From NCBI RefSeq assembly GCF_001314875.1, contig NZ_LJZS01000001.1:186001-250000 (forward strand): 64,000 nt of DNA. Direction: 5' to 3'. Positions within the stretch are counted from its first letter, which is position 1. Every line of letters begins with the position of its first letter. Positions 34,020 through 41,297 of the stretch are shown piece after piece. The notes beneath the pieces are model-generated. The model was not told the origin of the DNA. It searched no databases and worked only from the letters and a program-made list of their open reading frames with translations. The stretch comes from Halomonas sp. HL-48 (GTDB lineage: Bacteria > Pseudomonadota > Gammaproteobacteria > Pseudomonadales > Halomonadaceae). Made by a program: the position numbers and the translations under genes.

Positions 34020-35249
34020 ATGCAGACGCACTTTACCGATGCCGACCGTCAAAAGCCGCATATCCAGGAAGCCGACCGCGTCCTGCGCACCTGCGTGCAC
34101 TGTGGTTTCTGCAACGCCACCTGCCCGACCTATCAGCTACTCGGCGATGAGCGTGATGGCCCCCGGGGGCGCATCTACCTGATGAAAGAGCTGCTTGAGA
34201 GCCCTGATGACGACGATCAGGTGACCGAAGAAACGCGCCTGCACCTGGACCGCTGCCTCACCTGCCTGAACTGTGAGACCACCTGTCCGTCGGGCGTGGA
34301 GTATCACAAGCTGCTCAACATCGGTCGGGCGGAAATCGAACGCCGTGTGCCCCGCCCCGCCGCAGAACGCGCCCAGCGCTATGCGCTGCGCAAGATGGTG
34401 GTCGAGCCGCAGCGTTTCAAGGCGCTGCTGACGCTGGGCCAAACCTTCAAGCCCCTGGTGCCCGGCAAACTGCGCAACAAAATGCCCCCCGCACCGGTTG
34501 ATGCAGGCCAGCGGCCCAGCACACAGCACAGTCGCCGGGTATTGATGCTGGAAGGCTGCGTGCAGCCCGGGCTGTCACCCAACACTAACGCCGCCACCGC
34601 GCGGGTGCTGGACCGACTGGGCATCAGCGTCACGCCGGTGAGCGAGGCGGGCTGCTGCGGTGCGGTTGACTTCCACCTCAACGCCCAGAAAGACGGGCTA
34701 GACCGCGCGCGGGCCAATATCGACGCCTGGTGGCCCCACGTTGAGCAGGGCGCGGAAGCCATCGTGCAAACCGCCAGCGGCTGCGGCGCCTTCGTCAAAG
34801 AATATGGCGAAATGCTCAGGGACGACCCCGACTATGCCGACAAGGCCGCGAAAATCAGCGCCCTGGCCAAGGACATCGTCGAAGTGCTGCGCGACGAGCC
34901 GCTGGACACCCTGGACGTTCAGGCCAGCCAGCGACTGGCGTTTCACTGCCCCTGCACGCTGCAGCACGCGCAGAAGCTCAACGGCGCAGTGGAAGGCGTG
35001 CTCACCAAGCTCGGCTTTGCGCTGACCCCGGTACAGGACGCCCACCTGTGCTGCGGCTCTGCGGGCACCTATTCGATCACCCAGCCGGAGCTTGCCACCC
35101 AGCTGCGCGACAATAAACTCAACGCGCTGGAAGCCGGCAACCCGGAAATGATCGTCACCGCAAACATTGGCTGCCAGACCCACCTAGCCGGTGCCAACCG
35201 CACACCGGTTCGCCACTGGGTGGAAATCGTCGACGCTGCGCTACACTAA
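34020..35249 (+). CDS. glcF: Glycolate oxidase iron-sulfur subunit GlcF
   Basis: A 409-residue protein with two 4Fe-4S ferredoxin motifs near the N-terminus (C25, C28, C31, C35 in CVHCGFCNATCPT; C79, C82, C85, C89 in CLTCLNCETTCPSG) and two CCG domains (SEAGCCGAVDFHLN; HLCCGSAGTYSI), the normal GlcF layout. It carries electrons from the GlcDE flavins to the respiratory chain. The strong AGGAG site and short gap indicate tight coupling with glcE. A hairpin follows the stop before glcG. Confidence 0.96.
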   Translation: MQTHFTDADRQKPHIQEADRVLRTCVHCGFCNATCPTYQLLGDERDGPRGRIYLMKELLESPDDDDQVTEETRLHLDRCLTCLNCETTCPSGVEYHKLLNIGRAEIERRVPRPAAERAQRYALRKMVVEPQRFKALLTLGQTFKPLVPGKLRNKMPPAPVDAGQRPSTQHSRRVLMLEGCVQPGLSPNTNAATARVLDRLGISVTPVSEAGCCGAVDFHLNAQKDGLDRARANIDAWWPHVEQGAEAIVQTASGCGAFVKEYGEMLRDDPDYADKAAKISALAKDIVEVLRDEPLDTLDVQASQRLAFHCPCTLQHAQKLNGAVEGVLTKLGFALTPVQDAHLCCGSAGTYSITQPELATQLRDNKLNALEAGNPEMIVTANIGCQTHLAGANRTPVRHWVEIVDAALH

Positions 35250-35263
35250 GCACCGTAATCCCG

Positions 35264-35297
35264 GCCCATGTCGCCCAGGGCGGCATGGGCTTTCTTA
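35264..35297 (+). terminator. Hairpin between glcF and glcG, possible attenuator
   Basis: GCCCATG (35264) pairs with CATGGGC (35284-35290), with a CGCC/GGCG inner stem, followed by TTTCTTA. The T tract is imperfect, so it may reduce rather than stop readthrough into glcG. Confidence 0.45.
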
Positions 35298-35324
35298 CCC
35301 TAAAACCGCAAAAAGGACCCCTTG

Positions 35325-35726
35325 ATGCAAACCAAAGCGATCTTGTCCCAGGCAGACGTAATTAACGTACTCGATGCCGCCCAAAAAGAAGCCGACAGCA
35401 ACGGCTGGGCGGTGACCATCGCCGTGGCCGATGATGGCGGCCATCTACTGGCGCTGCGTCGCCTCGACGGTGCCGCCCCCTTCAGCGCCGACGTCGCCAC
35501 CCAGAAAGCACGTAGCGCCGCTATCGGCCGCAAAGAGACCCAGGTCTTTGAAGAGATGATCAACGGTGGCCGTACCGCGTTCGTTTCCGCGCCGCTTCAG
35601 GGGCTGCTCTCCGGCGGCGTACCGATCATCGTCGATGGCCATGTGGTTGGCTCGGTGGGTATTTCCGGCGTCAAACCGGACCAGGACGTTCAGGTCGCCA
35701 AAGCTGGCGTCAGCGCGATCGGCTAA
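35325..35726 (+). CDS. glcG: GlcG family (DUF336) protein
   Basis: A 133-residue DUF336 protein. VLDAAQKEADSNGWAVTIAVADDGGHLLALRRLDGAAPFSADVATQKARSAAIGRKETQVFE and LSGGVPIIVDGHVVGSVGISGVKPDQDVQVAKAG cover almost the whole fold. The track starts at a TTG; the ATG at 35325 is preferred, with AAGGA upstream. In glc operons GlcG is conserved, but its biochemical role is not established (heme or aldehyde binding have been proposed for relatives). It is the last gene of glcDEFG and is followed by a strong terminator. Confidence 0.9.
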   Translation: MQTKAILSQADVINVLDAAQKEADSNGWAVTIAVADDGGHLLALRRLDGAAPFSADVATQKARSAAIGRKETQVFEEMINGGRTAFVSAPLQGLLSGGVPIIVDGHVVGSVGISGVKPDQDVQVAKAGVSAIG

Positions 35727-35752
35727 GCGGGCAGATAAACGCCGCGCATACG

Positions 35753-35783
35753 AAAAACCCCGGATCATTGATCCGGGGTTTTG
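35753..35783. terminator. Bidirectional terminator after glcG and after the tRNA cluster
   Basis: AAAACCCCGGATC, a three-base ATT loop and GATCCGGGGTTTT form a long perfect stem. T tracts on both strands let it end glcDEFG from the left and the minus-strand tRNA operon from the right. Confidence 0.9.
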
Positions 35784-35855
35784 AATTCGTTCGGTATAAA
35801 CCGATAACTCGCAATGATGCTGATCAAGACCTAATGCGGGATAAATCATGCTAAA

Positions 35856-35932
35856 TGGCGGACCGGACGAGACTCGAACTCGCGACCTCCGGCGTGACAG
35901 GCCGGCATTCTAACCAACTGAACTACCGGTCC
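35856..35932 (-). tRNA. tRNA-Asp (GTC), copy 3 in transcription order
   Basis: The reverse complement reads GGACCGGTAGTTCAGTTGG.., with anticodon GTC in the loop of GCCGGCCTGTCACGCCGG, T-loop GTTCGAGTC and encoded CCA end; 77 bases. The sequence appears identical to the copies at 36120 and 36238. Last of five tRNA genes on the minus strand. Confidence 0.97.
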
Positions 35933-36001
35933 ACGGTATAGCACTACATCGATCAAGGGCTTGCATCGTTTCCATTTAATCGCGGCGGTTGCGCTTTCAA
36001 A

Positions 36002-36077
36002 TGGTGGGTGGTACTGGGTTCGAACCAGTGACCCCCAGCTTGTAAGGCTGGTGCTCTCCCAACTGAGCTAACCACCC
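36002..36077 (-). tRNA. tRNA-Val (TAC), copy 2
   Basis: The reverse complement reads GGGTGGTTAGCTCAGTTGGG.., with anticodon TAC in ACCAGCCTTACAAGCTGG, T-loop GGTTCGAACC and encoded CCA; 76 bases. It appears identical to the copy at 36378. Lies between two Asp genes. Confidence 0.97.
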
Positions 36078-36119
36078 ATACGGTTGGCGAACCAACACTG
36101 CTACACAGCGTGTTTATCG

Positions 36120-36196
36120 TGGCGGACCGGACGAGACTCGAACTCGCGACCTCCGGCGTGACAGGCCGGCATTCTAACCAACTGAACTACCGGTCC
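36120..36196 (-). tRNA. tRNA-Asp (GTC), copy 2
   Basis: The same 77-base cloverleaf as the other two Asp genes: anticodon GTC, CCA encoded. Separated from the preceding Asp copy by 41 bases. Confidence 0.97.
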
Positions 36197-36237
36197 ACAG
36201 GCGATAAAAGCGTGAAAACGGACACATGAAGCGACGA

Positions 36238-36314
36238 TGGCGGACCGGACGAGACTCGAACTCGCGACCTCCGGCGTGACAGGCCGGCATTCTAACCAAC
36301 TGAACTACCGGTCC
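36238..36314 (-). tRNA. tRNA-Asp (GTC), copy 1
   Basis: 77 bases with anticodon GTC, encoded CCA and seven-base acceptor stem GGACCGG/CCGGTCC. Second gene of the operon after tRNA-Val. Confidence 0.97.
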
Positions 36315-36377
36315 GCTGTATCGTGTTGCTAACGCTGTGCGTCTTCTTTACTGCGACGTTTCCAGATCATCATGCAA

Positions 36378-36453
36378 TGGTGGGTGGTACTGGGTTCGAA
36401 CCAGTGACCCCCAGCTTGTAAGGCTGGTGCTCTCCCAACTGAGCTAACCACCC
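36378..36453 (-). tRNA. tRNA-Val (TAC), copy 1
   Basis: First gene of the minus-strand Val-Asp-Asp-Val-Asp array; 76 bases, anticodon TAC, encoded CCA. A clear sigma-70 promoter lies just upstream at 36473-36500. Confidence 0.97.
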
Positions 36454-36472
36454 GCTGGTCACGTGGCGCTGC

Positions 36473-36500
36473 ATTCTACAGTAGATGCGAAGGAAGTCAA
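36473..36500 (-). promoter_or_regulatory. Sigma-70 promoter of the tRNA operon
   Basis: On the minus strand TTGACT (-35) and TAGAAT (-10) are separated by 16 bases and followed by a GC-rich stretch (GCAGCGCC) before the first tRNA-Val. The GC-rich discriminator is typical of growth-rate-controlled stable-RNA promoters. Confidence 0.7.
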
Positions 36501-36553
36501 CACGCTACGTTCAAATACTGTGGCCAAATACGCCTTCGTGTACCGGGCTCATT

Positions 36554-37309
36554 TCATGATTTAAACGCACGCTTGGCTGATGCTTCACTGCAGCTTTGAG
36601 CGCGCACGAAGGATGCCCCAAGAGCGGCGGCCTCGTCAATCAAAATCGTCTGATTGAGCCCCGATGCGCGACGCGGCTTGAAGTCGTGGTCGCCGTCGGT
36701 CAGCCACGCTATCTCGAGGCAGGCGGGCAGCGGAAACGCCGCCACCTCTTGTCGCGTGCCGAACGGGTCTCGCTCCCCCTGGAGGATCAGCGACGGCGCC
36801 TTGACGTCGGGCCAGTGCGCCAAGCGCAGCCTGTCGGGTGCTTTGGGCGGGTGAAACGGGTAGCCGGCAATCATCAGCCCGGGGCAAGGCTGCTCGCTTG
36901 CCAGCATGCTCGCCGCGCGGCCACCCATCGACTTGCCGCCGAGCCACAGCGGCTTCACCGTCAGCGGGGCCAGGCAGGCATACCAGCCCGCAAGCTCTTC
37001 CACGGTGCGGGCAATGGCCGGCGGCGGGCGGCGCTTGCCCGTTGCCTGCATCTGCTGCATATAGCCAAAATCAAAGGTGATGACCTGAAGCCCCTGGTCC
37101 GCAATTGCGGCGGCAAACTGCTGCATGAACGCCGAGCGATGCCCAGCGCCAGCGCCGTGAGCCAACAACAAGCTGCCATGCGTGGCCTTGCCGTACAGCC
37201 TGAGCGGCCCCAGCCCCTCTACCCGGAAGCAGCCATTCACCTGCTGTGCGACCCGCTCAGCCAGCGTGTGCCTATCGATGCTTACTTCCTCTGGCCAATG
37301 GTTGTCCAC
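36554..37309 (-). CDS. Alpha/beta hydrolase of the COG3571 (KANL3/Tex30-like) family
   Basis: A 251-residue alpha/beta hydrolase. An oxyanion segment LLLAHGAGAGHRSAFMQQFA, a nucleophile elbow GGKSMGGRAASML, an aspartate in LILQGERDPFGTRQEV and a histidine in LTDGDHDFKPRR give a complete catalytic triad. The start is a GTG at 37309 with GGAGAA upstream. The natural substrate of this family is unknown. It stands alone between the tRNA operon and the divergent hemN gene, with which it shares a promoter region containing an Anr/FNR box. Confidence 0.8.
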   Translation of the reverse strand: MDNHWPEEVSIDRHTLAERVAQQVNGCFRVEGLGPLRLYGKATHGSLLLAHGAGAGHRSAFMQQFAAAIADQGLQVITFDFGYMQQMQATGKRRPPPAIARTVEELAGWYACLAPLTVKPLWLGGKSMGGRAASMLASEQPCPGLMIAGYPFHPPKAPDRLRLAHWPDVKAPSLILQGERDPFGTRQEVAAFPLPACLEIAWLTDGDHDFKPRRASGLNQTILIDEAAALGASFVRAQSCSEASAKRAFKS

Positions 37310-37368
37310 GAGACAGTTCTCCGCTGAAGGTGAGTGAAAGTACCAGCGCCGGCCCGGCGCGGCTTTTC

Positions 37369-37382
37369 TTGACGTAGCTCAA
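37369..37382. promoter_or_regulatory. Anr/FNR box upstream of hemN
   Basis: TTGACGTAGCTCAA matches the FNR/Anr consensus TTGAT-N4-ATCAA in both TTGA/TCAA outer arms with correct spacing. It is 60 bases upstream of hemN, whose product works without oxygen, and the anr gene follows hemN. The fit is good, but not perfect at the inner bases. Confidence 0.7.
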
Positions 37383-37441
37383 CACGGCATTGCATGCCAA
37401 CCGCTACCCTGGCGGCAGGCCTTTAACCTGGAGCGAGCCCC

Positions 37442-38860
37442 ATGCCAACGACCCTCAATGATGCAGTGGCTGACAGCGACCTGAGCGCGGCAGCGTGGAG
37501 CGATGCCTTGCTCCAGCGTTACGCCACCAGTGGGCCCCGCTACACCTCTTATCCTACCGCCCTGTCGTTTGATGAGGCGTTTACGGCCGATGCCTTTACC
37601 GCCGCCCTTGCCCGCAGCAACGACGCTCAACGGGCGCTGTCGCTATACGTGCATATCCCGTTCTGCCGCAAGATCTGCTTCTACTGTGCCTGCAACAAGA
37701 TCGCCACCAAGAACACCGCCCTTGCCGTGCCTTACCTGGCCCGCCTCGACCGCGAAATGGCGCTGACCGCACGGCACATCGATACCCGGCGTCCGGTCAA
37801 GCAGCTGCACTGGGGCGGCGGCACGCCGACTTTCCTGACGCTTGACCAGATGAGCGAGTTGATCGACTGCCTCGACGCCCGCTTCGGTCTATCAAGCGAC
37901 CCCGAGCGCGACTACGCCATTGAAATCGATCCCCGCGAAGCGGATGTGTTAACCCTGCGCCACTTGCAGTCGCTGGGCTTTAACCGACTGAGCCTCGGCG
38001 TTCAGGACCTTGATCCCCAGGTGCAGCGCGCGATCAACCGCCACCAGCCACGAGTGCTCACCGAAACGCTGATGGACGAAGCCCAGCGACTGGGCTTTCG
38101 CTCGCTCAACCTGGACCTTATCTACGGCCTGCCGCTGCAAACGGCGGACAGTTTTGCACAGACACTTCGCCAGGTCATCGACCTGAACCCGGCGCGCCTG
38201 TCGGTGTTCAACTATGCCCACCTTCCAGAGCGTTTTCCGCCCCAGCGGCGCATTCGCCAGCAGGACCTGCCCGACGCCGACGAGAAACTGGCCATGCTGC
38301 GCGTCACCATCGACATGCTCACCGATGCCGGCTATGTGCATATCGGCATGGATCATTTTGCCCGGCCGGACGACAGCCTGACCCTTGCCCAGCAAAACGG
38401 CACCCTGCAGCGCAACTTCCAGGGTTATTCCAGCCACGCCCAGTGCGACCTGATCGGTCTGGGCGTATCGGCCATTTCGCGTCTGGAAGACAGCTACGCG
38501 CAAAACACCAGCACCCTCGCCGACTATGAAGCGGCCCTCGATCAGGGCCGGCTCGCAATCCAGCGGGGCTTGCGTCTCACTCTGGACGACCGTATCCGGC
38601 GCGATGCCATCGAGCGGCTGATGTGCGATATGCGCCTGGACCTGACCGCCCTCGGCGAGCGCTGGCAGATCGACCCTCAGGACTATTTTAAGGAAGCCCT
38701 GGCCACGCTTGTCCAGGCGCAGCAGGACGGGCTGGTCAATCTCCACCAGGATGTCATCACCGTCACCTCCGTCGGGCGCCTGCTGGTGCGCCATCTGGCC
38801 ATGGCGTTTGACGCACACTTACCGTTGCAGACGCCTCAGCGATACTCAAAGATTATTTAG
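37442..38860 (+). CDS. hemN: Oxygen-independent coproporphyrinogen III oxidase
   Basis: A 472-residue radical-SAM enzyme. The 4Fe-4S cysteines are C75, C79 and C82 in HIPFCRKICFYCACN, preceded by the HemN mark GPRYTSYPTAL, and followed by LHWGGGTPTFL and SLGVQDLDPQVQ. The C-terminal part has GMDHFARPDDSL and FQGYSSHAQCDLIGLGVSAIS, specific to true HemN rather than HemW. It makes protoporphyrinogen IX in heme synthesis under low oxygen. GGAG precedes the ATG, an Anr/FNR box lies upstream, and anr follows within 70 bases, so oxygen control is likely. Confidence 0.96.
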   Translation: MPTTLNDAVADSDLSAAAWSDALLQRYATSGPRYTSYPTALSFDEAFTADAFTAALARSNDAQRALSLYVHIPFCRKICFYCACNKIATKNTALAVPYLARLDREMALTARHIDTRRPVKQLHWGGGTPTFLTLDQMSELIDCLDARFGLSSDPERDYAIEIDPREADVLTLRHLQSLGFNRLSLGVQDLDPQVQRAINRHQPRVLTETLMDEAQRLGFRSLNLDLIYGLPLQTADSFAQTLRQVIDLNPARLSVFNYAHLPERFPPQRRIRQQDLPDADEKLAMLRVTIDMLTDAGYVHIGMDHFARPDDSLTLAQQNGTLQRNFQGYSSHAQCDLIGLGVSAISRLEDSYAQNTSTLADYEAALDQGRLAIQRGLRLTLDDRIRRDAIERLMCDMRLDLTALGERWQIDPQDYFKEALATLVQAQQDGLVNLHQDVITVTSVGRLLVRHLAMAFDAHLPLQTPQRYSKII

Positions 38861-38923
38861 CGGTTGTTAAGCATGCACGCCCGATTACATAATGGCAGGA
38901 CGCGTTCCCTGATGGAGACTTGT

Positions 38924-39667
38924 ATGCCGGAACCTTCGCGTCATCGGCGTGCCGTATTGCACGAAGCGCGCTGCCAGACCTGCAGCCTGAGCTCCCTGTG
39001 CCTGCCGCTGGCGCTGGAGCTTGAGGACATGGATCAGTTCGATGCGATCATAAGGCGGCGAACGCCGCTCAAGAAAGGTGAGCACCTGTTCCGCCAGGGA
39101 GATGCATTCACCAGCGTCTATGCGGTGCGCTCGGGCAGCCTCAAACAGGTCACCACCGAAGGCGGCGGTAACGATCAGCTGACCAATTTCTACCTGCCAA
39201 GCGAATTGGTGGGGCTGGATGCGATTGACGAACCGCACTATCCGGGTAGCGTAATTGCACTGGAAACCACGACGGTGTGCGAAATTCCTTTCGACCGGCT
39301 GGACCACCTATCGGAAAAGCTTCCGGAGTTACGCGGCCAGCTGTATCGCAGCATGAGCAAGGAGCTGCGCAACGACCGGCGCATGATGCGGCTGCTGTCG
39401 CGCAAAACCGCCGACCAGCGCCTGGCAAGCTTTCTGATCACGCTCTCCGACCGCTTCCGGCGACGGGGATACTCGCCTTACAGCTTTCGGCTGTCGATGC
39501 CCCGAGCCGACATCGGCAACTACCTGGGGCTCGCCGTGGAGACCGTCAGCCGGATTGTCAGCCGTTTTCAGTCGCAAGAGGTTGTCGCGGTTTCAGGCCG
39601 CGAGGTACAGATTCTCGATATGGCGAGGCTCAAGCAGCTCGCCGAGGAAGAAAGCCCGGACACCTAG
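38924..39667 (+). CDS. anr: Anr/FNR oxygen-responsive regulator
   Basis: A 247-residue CRP/FNR protein. The cysteines that hold the oxygen-labile 4Fe-4S cluster are all present: C17, C20 and C26 in [12 protein letters not shown], and C119 in [12 protein letters not shown]. The C-terminal helix-turn-helix is [24 protein letters not shown] with the E..SR recognition pattern. The ATG at 38924 (MPEPSRH) is chosen over the track start at 38864 because GGAG lies at good spacing and the length then fits the family. It activates anaerobic and microaerobic genes, hemN upstream probably among them. Its stop shares CTAG with the convergent ttcA stop. Confidence 0.95.
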   Translation: MPEPSRHRRAVLHEARCQTCSLSSLCLPLALELEDMDQFDAIIRRRTPLKKGEHLFRQGDAFTSVYAVRSGSLKQVTTEGGGNDQLTNFYLPSELVGLDAIDEPHYPGSVIALETTTVCEIPFDRLDHLSEKLPELRGQLYRSMSKELRNDRRMMRLLSRKTADQRLASFLITLSDRFRRRGYSPYSFRLSMPRADIGNYLGLAVETVSRIVSRFQSQEVVAVSGREVQILDMARLKQLAEEESPDT

Positions 39668-40578
39668 CCGACGTTGAGCGCCTGAATACGCCCCTCCATC
39701 AGCGCTGCCTGCTTGGCCTCCAGCCCGGCAAAGTCGAACAGGTCGCGGTCGGCAAGCTGCGAGGGGGCGACGTTGGTTACGGCCTTGAACATGCTTTCCA
39801 GGCGGCCCGGGTGATGTTTGTCCCAATCGGCCAGCATGTCCTTGACCACCTGCCGCTGCAGATTGGGCTGCGAGCCGCACAGGTTGCAGGGAATAATCGG
39901 AAACGCCATCGCCTGGGCGTACTCGGCAATATCCGCCTCCTTGCAGTAGGCAAGCGGGCGGATGACGATATTCTTGCCGTCGTCGGAGAGCAGCTTGGGC
40001 GGCATCGACTTGAGCGTGCCACCGAAAAACATGTTCAAAAACAGCGTCTCAAGAATATCTTCCCGATGGTGGCCCAGGGCAATCTTGGTGGCGCCAATCT
40101 CTTCAGCAAACCCGTACAGCGACCCGCGGCGCAAACGCGAACACAGCGCGCAGGTGGTTTTGCCTTCCGGTGTCTTCTCTTTCACCACCGAGTAGGTATC
40201 GCGCTCCAGGATATGGTATTCCACCCCGCGTTCCTTAAGGTAGGCGGGCAACACATGTTCGGGAAAGCCCGGCTGCTTCTGATCCATGTTGACGGCGACC
40301 AGTGAAAAGTTCACCGGCGCGTTGCGCTGCAGGCTGAGCAGCATCTCAAGCATCGTATAGCTGTCCTTGCCGCCGCTTAAGCACACCATGACGCGGTCGC
40401 CCTCGTCGATCATGCGATAATCAATGATCGCGTTGCCCACTTCGCGGCGCAGCCGCTTTTGCAGCTTGTTGAACTCACACTTGTGTTTGGCCGCGTGATG
40501 CTCAGCCGACTCGGATAAGCGGGCCGCTGCGTCGCTGGTCGCCGACGCGGGGTCGAAATGATCAAGGTGATGTTGCAT
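39664..40578 (-). CDS. ttcA: tRNA 2-thiocytidine(32) synthetase TtcA
   Basis: 304 residues from the ATG at 40578 (MQHHLDHFD); the track start adds 62 residues of intergenic translation. The PP-loop SGGKDS (68-73) activates tRNA by adenylation, and the cysteine pairs C142/C145 ([12 protein letters not shown]) and C230/C233 ([14 protein letters not shown]) supply the three ligands of the catalytic 4Fe-4S cluster. It adds sulfur to cytidine 32 in a subset of tRNAs. Convergent with anr; the two genes overlap by the four bases CTAG, in which both stop codons lie. The ttcA-anr neighbourhood is common in gammaproteobacteria. Confidence 0.96.
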   Translation of the reverse strand: MQHHLDHFDPASATSDAAARLSESAEHHAAKHKCEFNKLQKRLRREVGNAIIDYRMIDEGDRVMVCLSGGKDSYTMLEMLLSLQRNAPVNFSLVAVNMDQKQPGFPEHVLPAYLKERGVEYHILERDTYSVVKEKTPEGKTTCALCSRLRRGSLYGFAEEIGATKIALGHHREDILETLFLNMFFGGTLKSMPPKLLSDDGKNIVIRPLAYCKEADIAEYAQAMAFPIIPCNLCGSQPNLQRQVVKDMLADWDKHHPGRLESMFKAVTNVAPSQLADRDLFDFAGLEAKQAALMEGRIQALNVG

Positions 40579-40655
40579 GGTATAAGCACTGCCGATAGTC
40601 AGAGAAGCAATCGGTATTCTAGCAACTCTCTGCGCCCTGGCCCAACCGCTTGCCG

Positions 40656-41297
40656 CTATGAGGCGGCGTCGACCTCCGTGCGCTTCAGGCGCAGATACAA
40701 AAGCGCGCTTGATGTGGCATCTTCCAGCGCTCGCTGAGGCGCATGGCTGGGCACCTGCCAGCAATCCAGCGCCTGGGCCAGCTCGGCCTCCTGCTCCACC
40801 TGCGGATGCAGACGGCGCAGGTGGCGCTGGTGCAGCTTGGTTACATCCACGCGGGCATTGGGCAGGCCAAACCCCAGGTGGCGTCGCAGCTGCTCCTCGA
40901 GCGGCGCAAGTCGCTGCTCCAACTGCCAGCCGATAATCGGGCGGTTGCCGATAAACTCCACCAGTGAACGCAGGCTTTCGACATTGAGGGGCATCGTCGT
41001 CTCGACGTTGTAGAGCAGCTGATGGCGGCGCTCGGCGGCGGCGCTGTCGCGAACGCCTTCACTTAACGCCGCCACCCAGGCACGACTGGTCAGGACCTGG
41101 TGCTGGCGTAGCGTCACCGCCGCCACGCTCATGACACCGTGGTGGGCAAAGCAGGTAAGCGCTACCAGTTCATTGCCCAGATAAGGCTGGAAGAGCCACG
41201 CGTAGGGGGATGCTTGATAACGGCGGCGCTCGCTTTCCCGGCGCAGCAGACCGCCAAGCCACCCGAAGGGGGCGTCCAGATAATGTCGACTGATCAC
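40656..41297 (-). CDS. DnaQ-like exonuclease-fold protein with lost catalytic residues
   Basis: A 213-residue protein that aligns by pattern with the 3'-5' exonuclease usually paired with DUF294 proteins ([44 protein letters not shown]). The ExoI motif, normally D-x-E in a VDLETTG segment, reads [18 protein letters not shown]. The ExoII aspartate after GY/GW reads QLEQRL, and the ExoIII region is [11 protein letters not shown] without the expected histidine. It is therefore probably not a nuclease. The GTG start overlaps the upstream DUF294 stop (GTGA), so the pair is translationally coupled and probably forms a complex. Confidence 0.7.
   Translation of the reverse strand: MISRHYLDAPFGWLGGLLRRESERRRYQASPYAWLFQPYLGNELVALTCFAHHGVMSVAAVTLRQHQVLTSRAWVAALSEGVRDSAAAERRHQLLYNVETTMPLNVESLRSLVEFIGNRPIIGWQLEQRLAPLEEQLRRHLGFGLPNARVDVTKLHQRHLRRLHPQVEQEAELAQALDCWQVPSHAPQRALEDATSSALLYLRLKRTEVDAAS

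Noticed and set aside
36002-36453. CRISPR-like repeat array
   Set aside because: The regularly spaced 76-77 base repeats are tRNA-Val and tRNA-Asp genes with full cloverleaf features.
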